Shown here one piece after another: positions 52,842 to 61,721 of a stretch of DNA of 64,000 bases. Every line of letters begins with the position of its first letter. Positions within the stretch are counted from its first letter, which is position 1. The notes beneath the pieces are model-generated. The model ran no database searches and was not told the DNA's origin. It saw only the letters and a list, made by a program, of their open reading frames with translations. Where the stretch lies: assembly GCA_964564435.1 (NCBI GenBank), contig CAZMAT010000004.1:62001-126000 (forward strand), written 5' to 3'. The position numbers were made by a program, and so were the translations under genes. The stretch comes from Fermentibacter sp964564435. GTDB lineage: Bacteria; Fermentibacterota; Fermentibacteria; Fermentibacterales; Fermentibacteraceae.

Positions 52842-54470
52842 TCAGACCCCCCCGGCCGGCCGCCTCCCCAGGACCACCGCCGACACCGGGCGCGGACCTG
52901 CGGTCCAGACCGGATCGGCTTCGGGCGGCACGAATCCCCTGCATATCAGGCATTCCACGCCGAGCTCGTCCAGCAGGCTGTCCGCCCGCGGGGAGGGCCA
53001 GGTGTTCAGGATCTCCGCCGTCTCGGCGTAGCCCTCCGGCAGGCTGGTGCCGTAGCCGTTGACCGTCGGGGTGAAATGGAGGGTCTGCCCCAGCAGGTTC
53101 CCGCATTCGTAGGAGGGGTCGGACAGGTCGGCCCTGACCGGGAGGATGGCTATGCGCGAGAAGTCCCTCGCGGCCAGCCACCCGTGGAACCTCTCGGGCG
53201 TGGCGTCGACGAGCGGCATCGGCCCCGGCCAGGCCTCGGCGAGGCACAGCGCGATCCCGGCGAAGGCAAGGAGCGGCTTCCCGGAGAGGGCGCGCCCGGC
53301 GGCCAGGACCGCCGGAAGGAGGAACAGGAAGGCCGCCCTGGAGGGGAGCCTTATCGACGAGAAGCCCGGCAGGCCGGCCAGGAGCCTCCAGGGGCCCGGG
53401 CAGATCTGCCTGCCGAAGAAGACGACCGTGGGGCCGAGCGACACGGCCAGGAAGAGCAGGAACGCCGCCGCGAGGAACCATCCGCCGGCCATCCCGTCCT
53501 TCCGGGGGCGGCGCAGGACCCACGCAAAGGCTCCGACGACGACTGCCAGGCCCGGCCAGAACGCGATCTCGCCCAGGGTCGAAGCCGGCCTGAGGCTCCC
53601 GAGGAGCATGCTGTCGCTCCACGGCGAGACCAGGGCCGACAGGTCGGCGGAGGCCATCGTGTCCACCCGCCAGGAGGCCGCGCTTTCGAAGTGGCCGAGG
53701 AGGAGAGGGATGCAGGCCGCGTTTCCGGCCAGGGTCCAGAGGCCCGTTTCCAGCAGCGCCTTCCCACCGCCCCTCTTCGCGGCCCATGGCAGGTACAGGA
53801 GGATGGCGAGGTCGAGGAAGACGAGGTAGTAGAGCGAAGCCATGCACTGCAGCGCGACCAGGATGCCGAGCCAGAAACCCCTGCCCGATCCCGACGCGAT
53901 CCTGAACGCCTGCCTGAGCGCCATGACGGAGAGCCCGGCCGAGAAGAGCTGGATGTGCCAGAGATGGCTCTGGAAGAAGGGCAGGCAGACGAACGCGCCG
54001 CCGGCGAACAGTGCTCCCGCCTTCCCGCAGCCGACCTGCCGTGCCAGCAGGTATGCCGCGAGGCCCGAGAAGGCGAGCGACAGCACGAGTACGAGATTGT
54101 GGGCCGCCAGAGGCCCCAGCCCGGCGAACCTGAGCGGCATGGCGGCGAGGGTCTGCGTCAGGAGGAGGTCGCTGCGGCCTCCCGCGTCGGGCTGGCCTGC
54201 GAAGATGGGCGTATCCAGGGGATTCCGCAGGCTCGTGAGAGCCTCGTGGTTCCACGCCATCAGCCAGGTGTTGAAGAAGGTGTCAGTCCCGTCGTGGGCC
54301 CCGGAGGCGGGGTGCGCCGCGAGGGGCCATGTGACGGCCGCCGCGAGAGCGGAGCAGAGCAGGATGGCGGTGGCGATCTCGACGAAGCCGGGCCTGGCGT
54401 CACCCCGGTTCCTGCGGGAGCCGAAGCCGGTCCCGGAGCCCCGCCTGCCGCTCCGCGTCCTCCGCGCCAT
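52842..54470 (-). CDS. Polytopic membrane protein, probable lipid-linked-sugar glycosyltransferase-like
   Basis: 542 residues with about 11 membrane helices after a basic N-terminus. The first periplasmic loop HPASGAHDGTDTFFNTWLMAWN carries the acidic residues expected in GT-C glycosyltransferases, and the C-terminal 110 residues are soluble. This matches the YfhO/GT39-like group that moves sugars from polyprenyl phosphate; no function is proven. ATG 54470 directly abuts the proS stop, so the two are co-transcribed. Confidence 0.65.
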   Translation of the reverse strand: MARRTRSGRRGSGTGFGSRRNRGDARPGFVEIATAILLCSALAAAVTWPLAAHPASGAHDGTDTFFNTWLMAWNHEALTSLRNPLDTPIFAGQPDAGGRSDLLLTQTLAAMPLRFAGLGPLAAHNLVLVLSLAFSGLAAYLLARQVGCGKAGALFAGGAFVCLPFFQSHLWHIQLFSAGLSVMALRQAFRIASGSGRGFWLGILVALQCMASLYYLVFLDLAILLYLPWAAKRGGGKALLETGLWTLAGNAACIPLLLGHFESAASWRVDTMASADLSALVSPWSDSMLLGSLRPASTLGEIAFWPGLAVVVGAFAWVLRRPRKDGMAGGWFLAAAFLLFLAVSLGPTVVFFGRQICPGPWRLLAGLPGFSSIRLPSRAAFLFLLPAVLAAGRALSGKPLLAFAGIALCLAEAWPGPMPLVDATPERFHGWLAARDFSRIAILPVRADLSDPSYECGNLLGQTLHFTPTVNGYGTSLPEGYAETAEILNTWPSPRADSLLDELGVECLICRGFVPPEADPVWTAGPRPVSAVVLGRRPAGGV

Positions 54471-55913
54471 CTAGTAGGCCCTCGCCACGATGGCCCTGCT
54501 CCTCGAAGGTCTGCCGGTCATGAAGCAGGCGCCCTCCCCGCCCTCCTGGTCGAGGGGTATGCAGCGGATGGTGGCCTTGGTCTCCTGCTGGAGCCTCTCC
54601 TCCTCATCCGGGCCGCCGGCCCACCAGACCCTGCAGAAGCCCTCCCGCTCGCCCGACACGGCCTTGTACTCGTCGTAGGTGGCCGCCTCCCAGGTCATCG
54701 CGTCCCGCCTGGCGACGGCCTCCTCAAACATCTCGCGCTGGATGGCCGAAAGCCTCCGAGGGATCTCGGACACCACGGCGTCGAGCCCGATCGTGAACTT
54801 GGCGTCCCTGCCGGGGCGGTTCCTGGCACTGGCCGTCACCACGCCAGCCTGCAGGTCCCTCGGGCCCAGCTCGAGCCTGACCGGCACGCCGCGGACCTCC
54901 CAGTGATGGAACTTGAACCCCGGGCTGACGGTCTGGCGGTCGTCCACCTTCGCCCGGACCCCCGCGCCCTCGAGGTCCATGCATATCCTCGCGGCGGCCT
55001 CGCCGACCGCCGAGCGCTCGTCATCGGTCCTGCTGATGGGGACGATGACCACCTGCACCGGGGACAGCTCGGGGGGCAGCCTGAGCCCTGCGTCGTCGCC
55101 GTGGACCATGATGACTGCGCCGACGAGCCTGGTGGAGACTCCCCAGCTCGACTGGTGCACGAACTGCTGCTCGTTGTTCTCGTCGAGGTAGCGGGTGTTG
55201 AAGGCCCTGGCGAAGTTGGTGCCGAGGTAGTGGCTCGTGCCGGACTGGAGGGCCCAGCCGTTGCCCATCATGGCCTCGATGGAGTAGGTCTCCACCGCGC
55301 CGGCGAACTTCTCCCTGTCCGTCTTCCTCCCGGGGATCACGGGCATGGCGGCGTTCTCGGCCGCGAAGGCCTCGTAGACCCTGAGCATCCTCATGGTCTC
55401 GCTGCGGGCCTCCTCCTCGGTGGCATGGGCGGTGTGCCCCTCCTGCCACAGGAACTCGGTGGTGCGGAGGAACGCCCTCGGGCGCATCTCCCACCTGACC
55501 ACGTTGGCCCACTGGTTGAGGAGCATCGGCAGGTCGCGGTAGCTGCCTATCCACTTCGAGAACATGTGGTTGATGATGGTCTCGGATGTGGGGCGCACAA
55601 CCAGGGGCTCCTCGAGCTGCTTCCCGCCGCCGTGCGTCACTATGGCCAGCTCGGGGGCGAAGCCTTCGACGTGCTCGGCCTCCCTGTTGATGAAGCTCTG
55701 CGGGATGAAGAGCGGGAAATAGGCGTTCTCGTGCCCAGTCGCCTTGAACCGCGCGTCCAGGTTGTCGCGGATCCTCTCCCATATCGCATACCCGTAGGGG
55801 CGGATCACCATGCATCCGCGGACCGGGGACGAGTCGGCCAACTCGGCCTCCCGTATGACGTCCTGGTACCACTGTGCGAAGTCCTGCTTCTGTGGAGTGA
55901 TGTTTTCGGCCAT
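54471..55913 (-). CDS. proS: Prolyl-tRNA synthetase, archaeal/eukaryal type
   Basis: 480 residues without the editing insertion of the bacterial type. Class II signatures: GCMVIRPYGYAIWERI (motif 1), FLRTTEFLWQEGHTAH (motif 2) and QSGTSHYLGTNFARAFN/ TRLVGAVIMVHGDDAGLRLPP (motif 3 region). The anticodon-binding domain and the zinc-binding-like C-terminal domain end in the characteristic Tyr (AIVARAY). This ProRS type is common in archaea and scattered bacterial phyla. Confidence 0.96.
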   Translation of the reverse strand: MAENITPQKQDFAQWYQDVIREAELADSSPVRGCMVIRPYGYAIWERIRDNLDARFKATGHENAYFPLFIPQSFINREAEHVEGFAPELAIVTHGGGKQLEEPLVVRPTSETIINHMFSKWIGSYRDLPMLLNQWANVVRWEMRPRAFLRTTEFLWQEGHTAHATEEEARSETMRMLRVYEAFAAENAAMPVIPGRKTDREKFAGAVETYSIEAMMGNGWALQSGTSHYLGTNFARAFNTRYLDENNEQQFVHQSSWGVSTRLVGAVIMVHGDDAGLRLPPELSPVQVVIVPISRTDDERSAVGEAAARICMDLEGAGVRAKVDDRQTVSPGFKFHHWEVRGVPVRLELGPRDLQAGVVTASARNRPGRDAKFTIGLDAVVSEIPRRLSAIQREMFEEAVARRDAMTWEAATYDEYKAVSGEREGFCRVWWAGGPDEEERLQQETKATIRCIPLDQEGGEGACFMTGRPSRSRAIVARAY

Positions 55914-56076
55914 TCCAGAGCCCCTCCGGGATCGTTCCTCCGTGTACGGTGACGCCCGGCGGGTCCGGCGCGATTCCCGTATATTGCCGCGTGCCTTTCC
56001 TGATTCGCGGGCGTTTCGGACAGGCGCGGATCAGTGCGGGGTAATATGGCGAGAGCCGCCGGGCGGGACTAACGGG

Positions 56077-57048
56077 ATGCAGGCCGGAGACGTGGAACGA
56101 CAGACCGGCGCGATGCGCGGGCCGCGGCTCACGCGATTCGCGTGGCTGTCCATCGCCGCGGCCGTCACGACCATAGCCCTCAAGCTCTCTGCATGGGGCC
56201 TGACCGGCTCGGTCGGGCTGCTTTCCGACGCCATGGAGTCCGGGGTCAACCTGGCCGGAGCCGCCATCGCCCTGGCGATGCTCTCGATCGCGGCCAGGCC
56301 CGTGGACAGGGAACACGAGTTCGGGCACGGGAAGGCCGAGTACTTCTCGAGCGGCGCCGAGGGGGCGCTCATCCTGGCTGCTGCTGCGGCCATGATCGCG
56401 GCCGCCGTGCCCAGGTTCTCGAATCCCGTGCCGCTCGAGCGCCTGGGTGCGGGAGCCGCCGTTTCCGCAGCCGCATCGGCCGTGAACCTCGCCGTCGCGA
56501 TCGTACTGCGCCTGGCCGGCAGGAGGTACGACTCCATCACCCTCGAAGCTGATGCCGGCCATCTCATGACGGACGTCCTCACTTCAGCCGGCGTGCTGGC
56601 CGGCATGGGCGCCGTGGCCCTCACGGGATGGGCCTGGCTCGATCCCGTTATCGCGGTCCTCGTTGCCGTGAACATCCTCCGGACCGGATTCGGCATCGTG
56701 CACCGGTCGGTGGACGGGCTGATGGACGCCGCCATTCCCGAGAGCGAGAAGGGGCTGGTCCTCCGGGTCTTCGACCGCCACAGGGGCGACGGTGTCCGGT
56801 TCCACGCCCTCCGCACCAGGCGCGCCGGATCCATGCGGTTCATCTCGTTCCATGTCCTCGTGCCGGGGGACTGGTCGATCGAGCGCGGCCACCTGCTCCT
56901 CGAATCCATCGAAGGCGAGATCTGCTCGGAGATACCGGGTTCGACGGTGTTCACCCACATCGAACCCGCGTGTGACGGAACGCCCCCGGCGGGACCCGGG
57001 CTGCCGATGGGACGGCCTTCGGGAGAGCAGGCCGGGGATGATGCCTGA
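56077..57048 (+). CDS. Cation diffusion facilitator family transporter
   Basis: 323 residues with six membrane helices and a C-terminal cytosolic domain. Metal-site residues: LLSDAMESGVNLAG in TM2 (SDAxESxVN type), HEFGHGKAEYF in the loop and EADAGHLMTDVLTSAGV (HxxxD) in TM5. It exports divalent metal (Zn, Fe or Mn) against protons. ATG 56077; ATG 56113 is a second candidate. The end overlaps the following gene by 11 bp. Confidence 0.9.
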   Translation: MQAGDVERQTGAMRGPRLTRFAWLSIAAAVTTIALKLSAWGLTGSVGLLSDAMESGVNLAGAAIALAMLSIAARPVDREHEFGHGKAEYFSSGAEGALILAAAAAMIAAAVPRFSNPVPLERLGAGAAVSAAASAVNLAVAIVLRLAGRRYDSITLEADAGHLMTDVLTSAGVLAGMGAVALTGWAWLDPVIAVLVAVNILRTGFGIVHRSVDGLMDAAIPESEKGLVLRVFDRHRGDGVRFHALRTRRAGSMRFISFHVLVPGDWSIERGHLLLESIEGEICSEIPGSTVFTHIEPACDGTPPAGPGLPMGRPSGEQAGDDA

Positions 57049-57826
57049 CGCGACAAGCCGTCCCGCGGAATGGCGGCCCGCCGCCGTTTCCCGCGAGGAG
57101 TACGCCGCCAGGGCCTTGTCGAAGGACTACGCCCGGGCCCTCGCGGCCAATCCTCCAGGGGCGTCGTCGAATCCCAACCTCCTCGCCTTCGGCAACTCGG
57201 GCGGGATCCTCCGCAACGGGGTCTGCTGGTGGCACTCCAGGTTCACGCGGGCCGCCCTCTACCTGGTCTACTTCGAGCCCTCGAAGCCGAGGCCCGGTCC
57301 CGGCGCCGTGCGGGAGGCCGTCAGGTCGGTGATGGACGCCGACAGGGTGGTGGAGATCCCGGGCTACTCGTGCCTCCGTGACTTTTCGGCGGACTGCCGG
57401 CAGGACATCCAGAAGGTCCTCGAGAGGAGGCAGATCTCCGACGGCGTGCTCCGTTTCGCCTGGGTGGACGGACTCGCCGGATCGCACCGGGTGTCTGCGG
57501 CCAGGCTCGCCGCCCTGATGGACAGGATCCATGCCGAGACCTCCAGGGAGGGGCTCGCCTACGTCAAGCTCCAGATCCGCGGGATCGACGCCCACTCGCT
57601 GATCGTGACGGAGATGGAGCCGCTCGGCGGAGGCGGGTACAGATGCAGCTACCTCGACAGCAACTGGCCCCTCGAGAGGGTGTGGACCTACAGGCCCGGG
57701 CAGTCGACCGCCTCCTCTGTGACGGGCATGCCCGGAGTGCCATATCTTCAGCGGACCGGCGAGCTGAAGAGGATCCGCGGGATAGTGGCGGAGTTCGCAG
57801 GCGCTGCGTCCGGGGGAGATTCCTGA
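57038..57826 (+). CDS. Unknown protein with papain-like Cys-His-Asp arrangement
   Basis: 262 residues from ATG 57038 (ATG 57041 adjacent). Conserved-looking blocks: LLAFGNSGGILRNGVCWWHSRF near residue 65, EIPGYSCLRDFSADCRQDIQ, GIDAHSLIVTEMEPL near 200 and RCSYLDSNWPLERVW. The order Cys (NGVCWWHS), His (DAHSLIV) and Asp (YLDSNWP) is that of papain-fold cysteine proteases, but no known family was matched. No signal peptide. Coupled to the CDF transporter gene upstream. Confidence 0.6.
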   Translation: MMPDATSRPAEWRPAAVSREEYAARALSKDYARALAANPPGASSNPNLLAFGNSGGILRNGVCWWHSRFTRAALYLVYFEPSKPRPGPGAVREAVRSVMDADRVVEIPGYSCLRDFSADCRQDIQKVLERRQISDGVLRFAWVDGLAGSHRVSAARLAALMDRIHAETSREGLAYVKLQIRGIDAHSLIVTEMEPLGGGGYRCSYLDSNWPLERVWTYRPGQSTASSVTGMPGVPYLQRTGELKRIRGIVAEFAGAASGGDS

Positions 57827-57867
57827 GTACCCGGTTGCGTGACTTCGCGGGGCTCTCGATTGGATAT

Positions 57868-57938
57868 GCGCCGATTTCGGCGCCGTTTCCGGTGTGATCA
57901 CCGGGTTCCTGCCCTACCGGGCCATCGCGGGGTAGGGC
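57868..57938. terminator. Hairpin cluster after the papain-like gene
   Basis: GCGCCG/CGGCGC (57868-57883, loop ATTT) is followed by CGTTT; CCGGTG/CACCGG lies nearby and GCCCTACC/GGTAGGGC spans 57911-57938 with a 12-nt loop. Probable transcription end before the next gene. Confidence 0.45.
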
Positions 57939-57996
57939 GGGGTTCACAGGCACGCGCGTGGAGGGCCGGGCCCTACGAGCCCGGAATCGGAGTGGC

Positions 57997-58599
57997 ATGA
58001 GAAAGCTCGGGAAGATCGTGGACTGGAACGACAACAGGGGGTTCGGCTTCATCGTCCCGGAGGGCGGCGGCGACAGGGTATTCGTCCACATCAAGGCCTT
58101 CCGCCCGGGCCAGGCGAGGCCGAGGGGCGGGGAGCTGGTCGACTACGTCCCCACCACCGACGACAAGGACCGCAGGCGGGCCGACGACGTGATCTTCACG
58201 AAGGCCCGGGCCGGCGGGGGCCGCACCGCCACGGCAGGGCGCGGGAGCGGCCTTTTCACGGTTCTCATGGCTTTCGCGGTGGCCTTCCTCGTTCTCCTGG
58301 GATGGCTCGCCTTCACGGGGAGGGCCGACTGGGCAGTCACGCTCGTCTATCTCGTCATGAGCGCCGTCTCCTTCGTCGTGTATGCCTCCGACAAGGCGGC
58401 GGCTCCTGCCGGCGGCCGCAGGGTTCCCGAGAACACCCTGCACCTGCTCTCGCTCCTGGGGGGATGGCCCGGAGCCCTGATCGCGCAGAGGCTGCTCTCC
58501 CACAAGACACGCAAGGCTGGGTTCCAGGCGCTTTTCTGGCTGACGGTCGCCCTGAACCTGGCGGCGCTGGCGTGGTACCTTCTGCGGATACGGGGGTAG
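57997..58599 (+). CDS. Cold-shock domain - DUF1294 membrane protein fusion
   Basis: 200 residues from ATG 57997. N-terminal cold-shock OB fold (GKIVDWNDNRGFGFIVPEGGGDRVFVHIKAF, RNP1/RNP2 present), a linker, one membrane helix (LFTVLMAFAVAFLVLLGWLAF), then DUF1294: VYLVMSAVSFVVYASDKAAA, RRVPENTLHLLSLLGGWPGALIAQRLLSHKTRK and a final helix. This fusion is a known combination in bacteria with unknown function. Its last 28 bp overlap the start of the AOR gene. Confidence 0.9.
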   Translation: MRKLGKIVDWNDNRGFGFIVPEGGGDRVFVHIKAFRPGQARPRGGELVDYVPTTDDKDRRRADDVIFTKARAGGGRTATAGRGSGLFTVLMAFAVAFLVLLGWLAFTGRADWAVTLVYLVMSAVSFVVYASDKAAAPAGGRRVPENTLHLLSLLGGWPGALIAQRLLSHKTRKAGFQALFWLTVALNLAALAWYLLRIRG

Positions 58600-60341
58600 G
58601 CACGGCCGGAAGGGAAGTCCTCTTCGCGGATCTGGGCTCCGGCGTCACCCGGAGGGCGCCTCTCGATCCCGGCCTCTGGGAGCGCTGGATCGGCGGGAGG
58701 GGGCTCGCGGGCGCGTTCGTCCGCCCCTGCTGCACGCTCTCCTGGGACGATCCCGGCATGCCCTTCGTGCTGGCGGCCGGCCCCCTGGCCGGAACGCTCT
58801 CACCGGCGTCCGGGAGGGTGAGCGCAATGTGCATGTCCCCGCTCACCGGGACCGTCGGCGACTCCTCCGCCGGAGGGGCCTTCGCCGCGGAGATGGCCAG
58901 GGCCGGCCTCGCCGCCGTGGTGATCACCGGCACGAGCCCCCGGCTCGCCGGGCTCGAGATAGAGGACGGAACAGCCCGCCTCGTGGACGCCGAAGGGCTC
59001 CGGGGACGCGACACGGCCGAAGTCTCGGGGCTGCTCGGCGGGAGGGGCTCCACGGCCCTCACGGGCCCCGCGGCCGACAACGGCGTCCTGTACGCCAACA
59101 TCGTCATCGACGGCTGCCATACCGCCGGCAGGAACGGCCTGGGGCTCTGCCTCGCATCGAGGAACTTGAAGTACGTTTCCGTCAGGGGATCGGGCAGGCC
59201 CGGCGCCTCCGACCCCGGAAGGCTGTCGGAGGCGTGCGCCGCGATCAACAGGCTGCTCTCCGCGAGCCCGGTGGTCATGGGGGCCTTCGGGCTCCACAAC
59301 ATGGGCACCGGTGCCCTCTACGACCTCATGCACGCCCGCGGCATGATGCCCACCGCCAACTTCAGGCGCACGAGCTTCGATGCGGCGCCAGGGATGAACG
59401 CACCCGCCTATGCGAGGCTGCTGGGCTCGAAGAGGGCGGGCTGCGAAGGCTGCCGGATACAGTGCAAGCGGGTGGGACGCGACGGCGTGCACATCCCCGA
59501 GTTCGAGACCATGTCCCACTTCAGCGCCCTGATAGAGAACGAGGACATGTCGGCCGTGCTGGAGGCCAACGACATATGCACGCACCTCGGGATGGACACG
59601 ATAAGCGCGGGCTCCACCCTGGCGTGCCATTCCGAGATCGAGGGAAGGCGCCTCGCCCCTTCTGAGGTGCTCTCGCTCCTGCGCGACATCGGGGCCGGAC
59701 GGGCCCCGGACCTGGCCATGGGTTCGCGGAGGTATGCCGGGATGCGGGGGCGCCCGGAGGTCTCGATGACGGTGAAGGGCCTCGAACTGCCCGCCTACGA
59801 TCCCAGGGGGGCCTACGGGATGGCGCTGGCCTACGCCGTGGCCACCAGGGGCGGCTGCCACCTGCGGGCCTACCCGATCAGCCACGAGATCCTCAGGAAA
59901 CCGGTGGCCACCGACAGGCTCTCCTTCGCCGGCAAGGCCCGCATCATCAAGACGGCGGAGGACACCAACGCCGCGATGGACTCTATCGGAGCCTGCCGGT
60001 TCAGCCTCTTCGGGGCGACGGTGGAGGAGTTCGCCGACGCCCTGTCGGCCGTGACCGGCATCGAGCGCTCCGGCCAGGACCTGATGGACCTGGGCGAGAG
60101 GGTGACGTTCCGGGACAGGATCATGAACGGGCTCCGCGGCTTCACCGAAGCCGACGACGACCTGCCCGCCAGGTTCTTCGAGGAGCCCGGCACGCCCGGC
60201 CCCTGGCCGGAGCTCCCCCCGCTCCCCAGGGTTGAATTCCTCGAGGCCCGCGCTAGGTACTACCGGATCAGGGGCCTGGACTCCGACGGATCTCCTCTGC
60301 CCGGGAAGGCGGAGGCCCTCGGCCTCCCGGCGGGGATCTGA
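58572..60341 (+). CDS. aor: Tungsten-containing aldehyde:ferredoxin oxidoreductase
   Basis: 589 residues. Oxidises aldehydes to carboxylates with ferredoxin, using a tungstopterin. Family features: EVLFADLGSG...WERWIGGRGLAGAFV, GPLAGTLSPASGRVSAMCMSPLTG, CHTAGRNGLG, the iron-sulfur cysteines in GCEGCRIQCKRVG (CxxCxxxC) and the late Cys in GACRFSLFG, VKGLELPAYDPRGAYGMALAYA and TNAAMDSIGAC. GTG 58572 is the only ordinary start ahead of the conserved N-terminus and overlaps the previous gene by 28 bp; its ribosome-binding site is weak. Confidence 0.93.
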   Translation: MVPSADTGVGTAGREVLFADLGSGVTRRAPLDPGLWERWIGGRGLAGAFVRPCCTLSWDDPGMPFVLAAGPLAGTLSPASGRVSAMCMSPLTGTVGDSSAGGAFAAEMARAGLAAVVITGTSPRLAGLEIEDGTARLVDAEGLRGRDTAEVSGLLGGRGSTALTGPAADNGVLYANIVIDGCHTAGRNGLGLCLASRNLKYVSVRGSGRPGASDPGRLSEACAAINRLLSASPVVMGAFGLHNMGTGALYDLMHARGMMPTANFRRTSFDAAPGMNAPAYARLLGSKRAGCEGCRIQCKRVGRDGVHIPEFETMSHFSALIENEDMSAVLEANDICTHLGMDTISAGSTLACHSEIEGRRLAPSEVLSLLRDIGAGRAPDLAMGSRRYAGMRGRPEVSMTVKGLELPAYDPRGAYGMALAYAVATRGGCHLRAYPISHEILRKPVATDRLSFAGKARIIKTAEDTNAAMDSIGACRFSLFGATVEEFADALSAVTGIERSGQDLMDLGERVTFRDRIMNGLRGFTEADDDLPARFFEEPGTPGPWPELPPLPRVEFLEARARYYRIRGLDSDGSPLPGKAEALGLPAGI

Positions 60342-60345
60342 AGCG

Positions 60346-61536
60346 TTGAAGGCCCTGCTCGCGAAGTATGCGGAGAAGCTCGAGCGGACCGGACTGGCCG
60401 CCCCTGGCTCGATTCTGTTCGGGGGGCGGGACGACTCCGTCGAGTGGGTGGGCGACGGCCCCGGGAGGCCCCTCCTCGAGGAGGCGTTCGAGAGGCTGGC
60501 GGTCTGCTCGCTCCTCCTGTTCCGGCCGTCAGAGCCGTGGAGCTCGATGATCGGGCTGCTGGCCGGGCAGGGGGGAGGGCCGATACGCCCCTCCGACTGC
60601 GAATCCCTGACCTTCCTGCACGAGATACCCGTCGCCCCGCGCATGGATGCCGGGCTCCTCGCCGGCCTGCTCGGGCGGAGGCGGAGCGCGATCGTCCCCG
60701 GGCCGGGCATCGCCGCATGGGGCGCCGTGAGCCCCGAGCAGGCGTTCGTGTCGGCCAGTTCGGTGTGTTTCGCGTGCTTCGTGAAGTTCATGGCGGACTA
60801 TCTCGACGCCCTCGAAGCCGGAGGGAGACCCCCCGATTCCTGGCGGCGTGTGGTCGAGGCTGTGCGGGAGGGGGCCGGCGACTTCCCTTGCGGCGCGGCC
60901 GGCGGGATGGAGCTCGCGGCAGGGCCTTTCCGTACGGAGAGCGAAGTCAGGGCCGCCATCGCCGAAGCGGGGGCGAGGACCGTGGAATCCGGGCTGGTGG
61001 ACTCCTACTTCGGGAACGTATCCTGGCTGCTGGACGGCGTTCTCTACATCAGCCAGACCGCCTCGTCGCTCGACGAGCTCCCGGGGGCCGTCGACGCCTG
61101 CCCGCTGGACGGCTCCTCGTGCGCGGCGATCACGGCCTCGAGCGAGTACATGGCCCATGTCGAAGCCCTGCGGGTCACCGGCGCCGACGGCATGCTGCAC
61201 GGGCACCCCAGGTTCGCGGTGATCGCTTCGCTGGCCTGCGGGAGACCCTCATGCCCGGACAGGGGTTCCTGTCACCTCCGCTGCCCCCACGGGCGGCACG
61301 CCGGAGGCGTCCCGATCGTATCGGGCGAGGTGGGCGCCGGGCCCTCCGGCCTGTACCGCACGCTCCCACCGGCGCTCCTCGGCGGCGATGCCGCGATCGT
61401 TCACGGACACGGAGTCTTCGCCGCGGCGAGGGGCGACTTCAGGGGCGCCTCCGGCGCCATGTCGCGCATCGAACGGGCGTGCCGCGCCGAATACTTCGAG
61501 AGGGTGGACAGGGCCTGCCCGGAGACTCGTAACTGA
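60346..61536 (+). CDS. Tandem class II aldolase/adducin-like protein
   Basis: 396 residues from TTG 60346, four bases after the AOR stop. The C-terminal half is class II aldolase-like: TVESGLVDSYFGNVSWLLDGVLYISQTASSLDEL, MLHGHPRFAVIASLA and IVHGHGVFAAARGDF (metal histidines), then a helix typical of the fold. A four-Cys insertion (CGRPSCPDRGSCHLRCPHG) separates the two His pairs. The N-terminal half looks like a decayed copy of the same fold (RRRSAIVPGPGIAAWGAVSPEQAFVSASSVCF) without the histidines. Substrate unknown; coupling to AOR suggests aldehyde metabolism. Confidence 0.7.
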   Translation: MKALLAKYAEKLERTGLAAPGSILFGGRDDSVEWVGDGPGRPLLEEAFERLAVCSLLLFRPSEPWSSMIGLLAGQGGGPIRPSDCESLTFLHEIPVAPRMDAGLLAGLLGRRRSAIVPGPGIAAWGAVSPEQAFVSASSVCFACFVKFMADYLDALEAGGRPPDSWRRVVEAVREGAGDFPCGAAGGMELAAGPFRTESEVRAAIAEAGARTVESGLVDSYFGNVSWLLDGVLYISQTASSLDELPGAVDACPLDGSSCAAITASSEYMAHVEALRVTGADGMLHGHPRFAVIASLACGRPSCPDRGSCHLRCPHGRHAGGVPIVSGEVGAGPSGLYRTLPPALLGGDAAIVHGHGVFAAARGDFRGASGAMSRIERACRAEYFERVDRACPETRN

Positions 61537-61538
61537 GG

Positions 61539-61721
61539 ACTTCAGGCTGTCGGATCAGCCATCCGCCCCATGAACAGCACCGTCCCGGTAAGATCGTCGA
61601 TGATCAGGAACACGAACGGCCTGTCAGGATATGAACTTCAGGCTGTCGGATCAGCCATCCGCCCCATGAACAGCACCGTCCCGGTAAGATCGTCGATGAT
61701 CAGGAACACGAACGGCCTGTC
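61539..61721 (-). repeat. Tandem duplication of the serpin 3' end (period 96 bp)
   Basis: 61539-61625 and 61635-61721 are identical over 87 bp, separated by 9 bp. Both encode (minus strand) DRPFVFLIIDDLTGTVLFMG...DPTA and a stop; the inner copy is the real C-terminus of the serpin, and the outer copy follows its stop codon. Confidence 0.95.
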
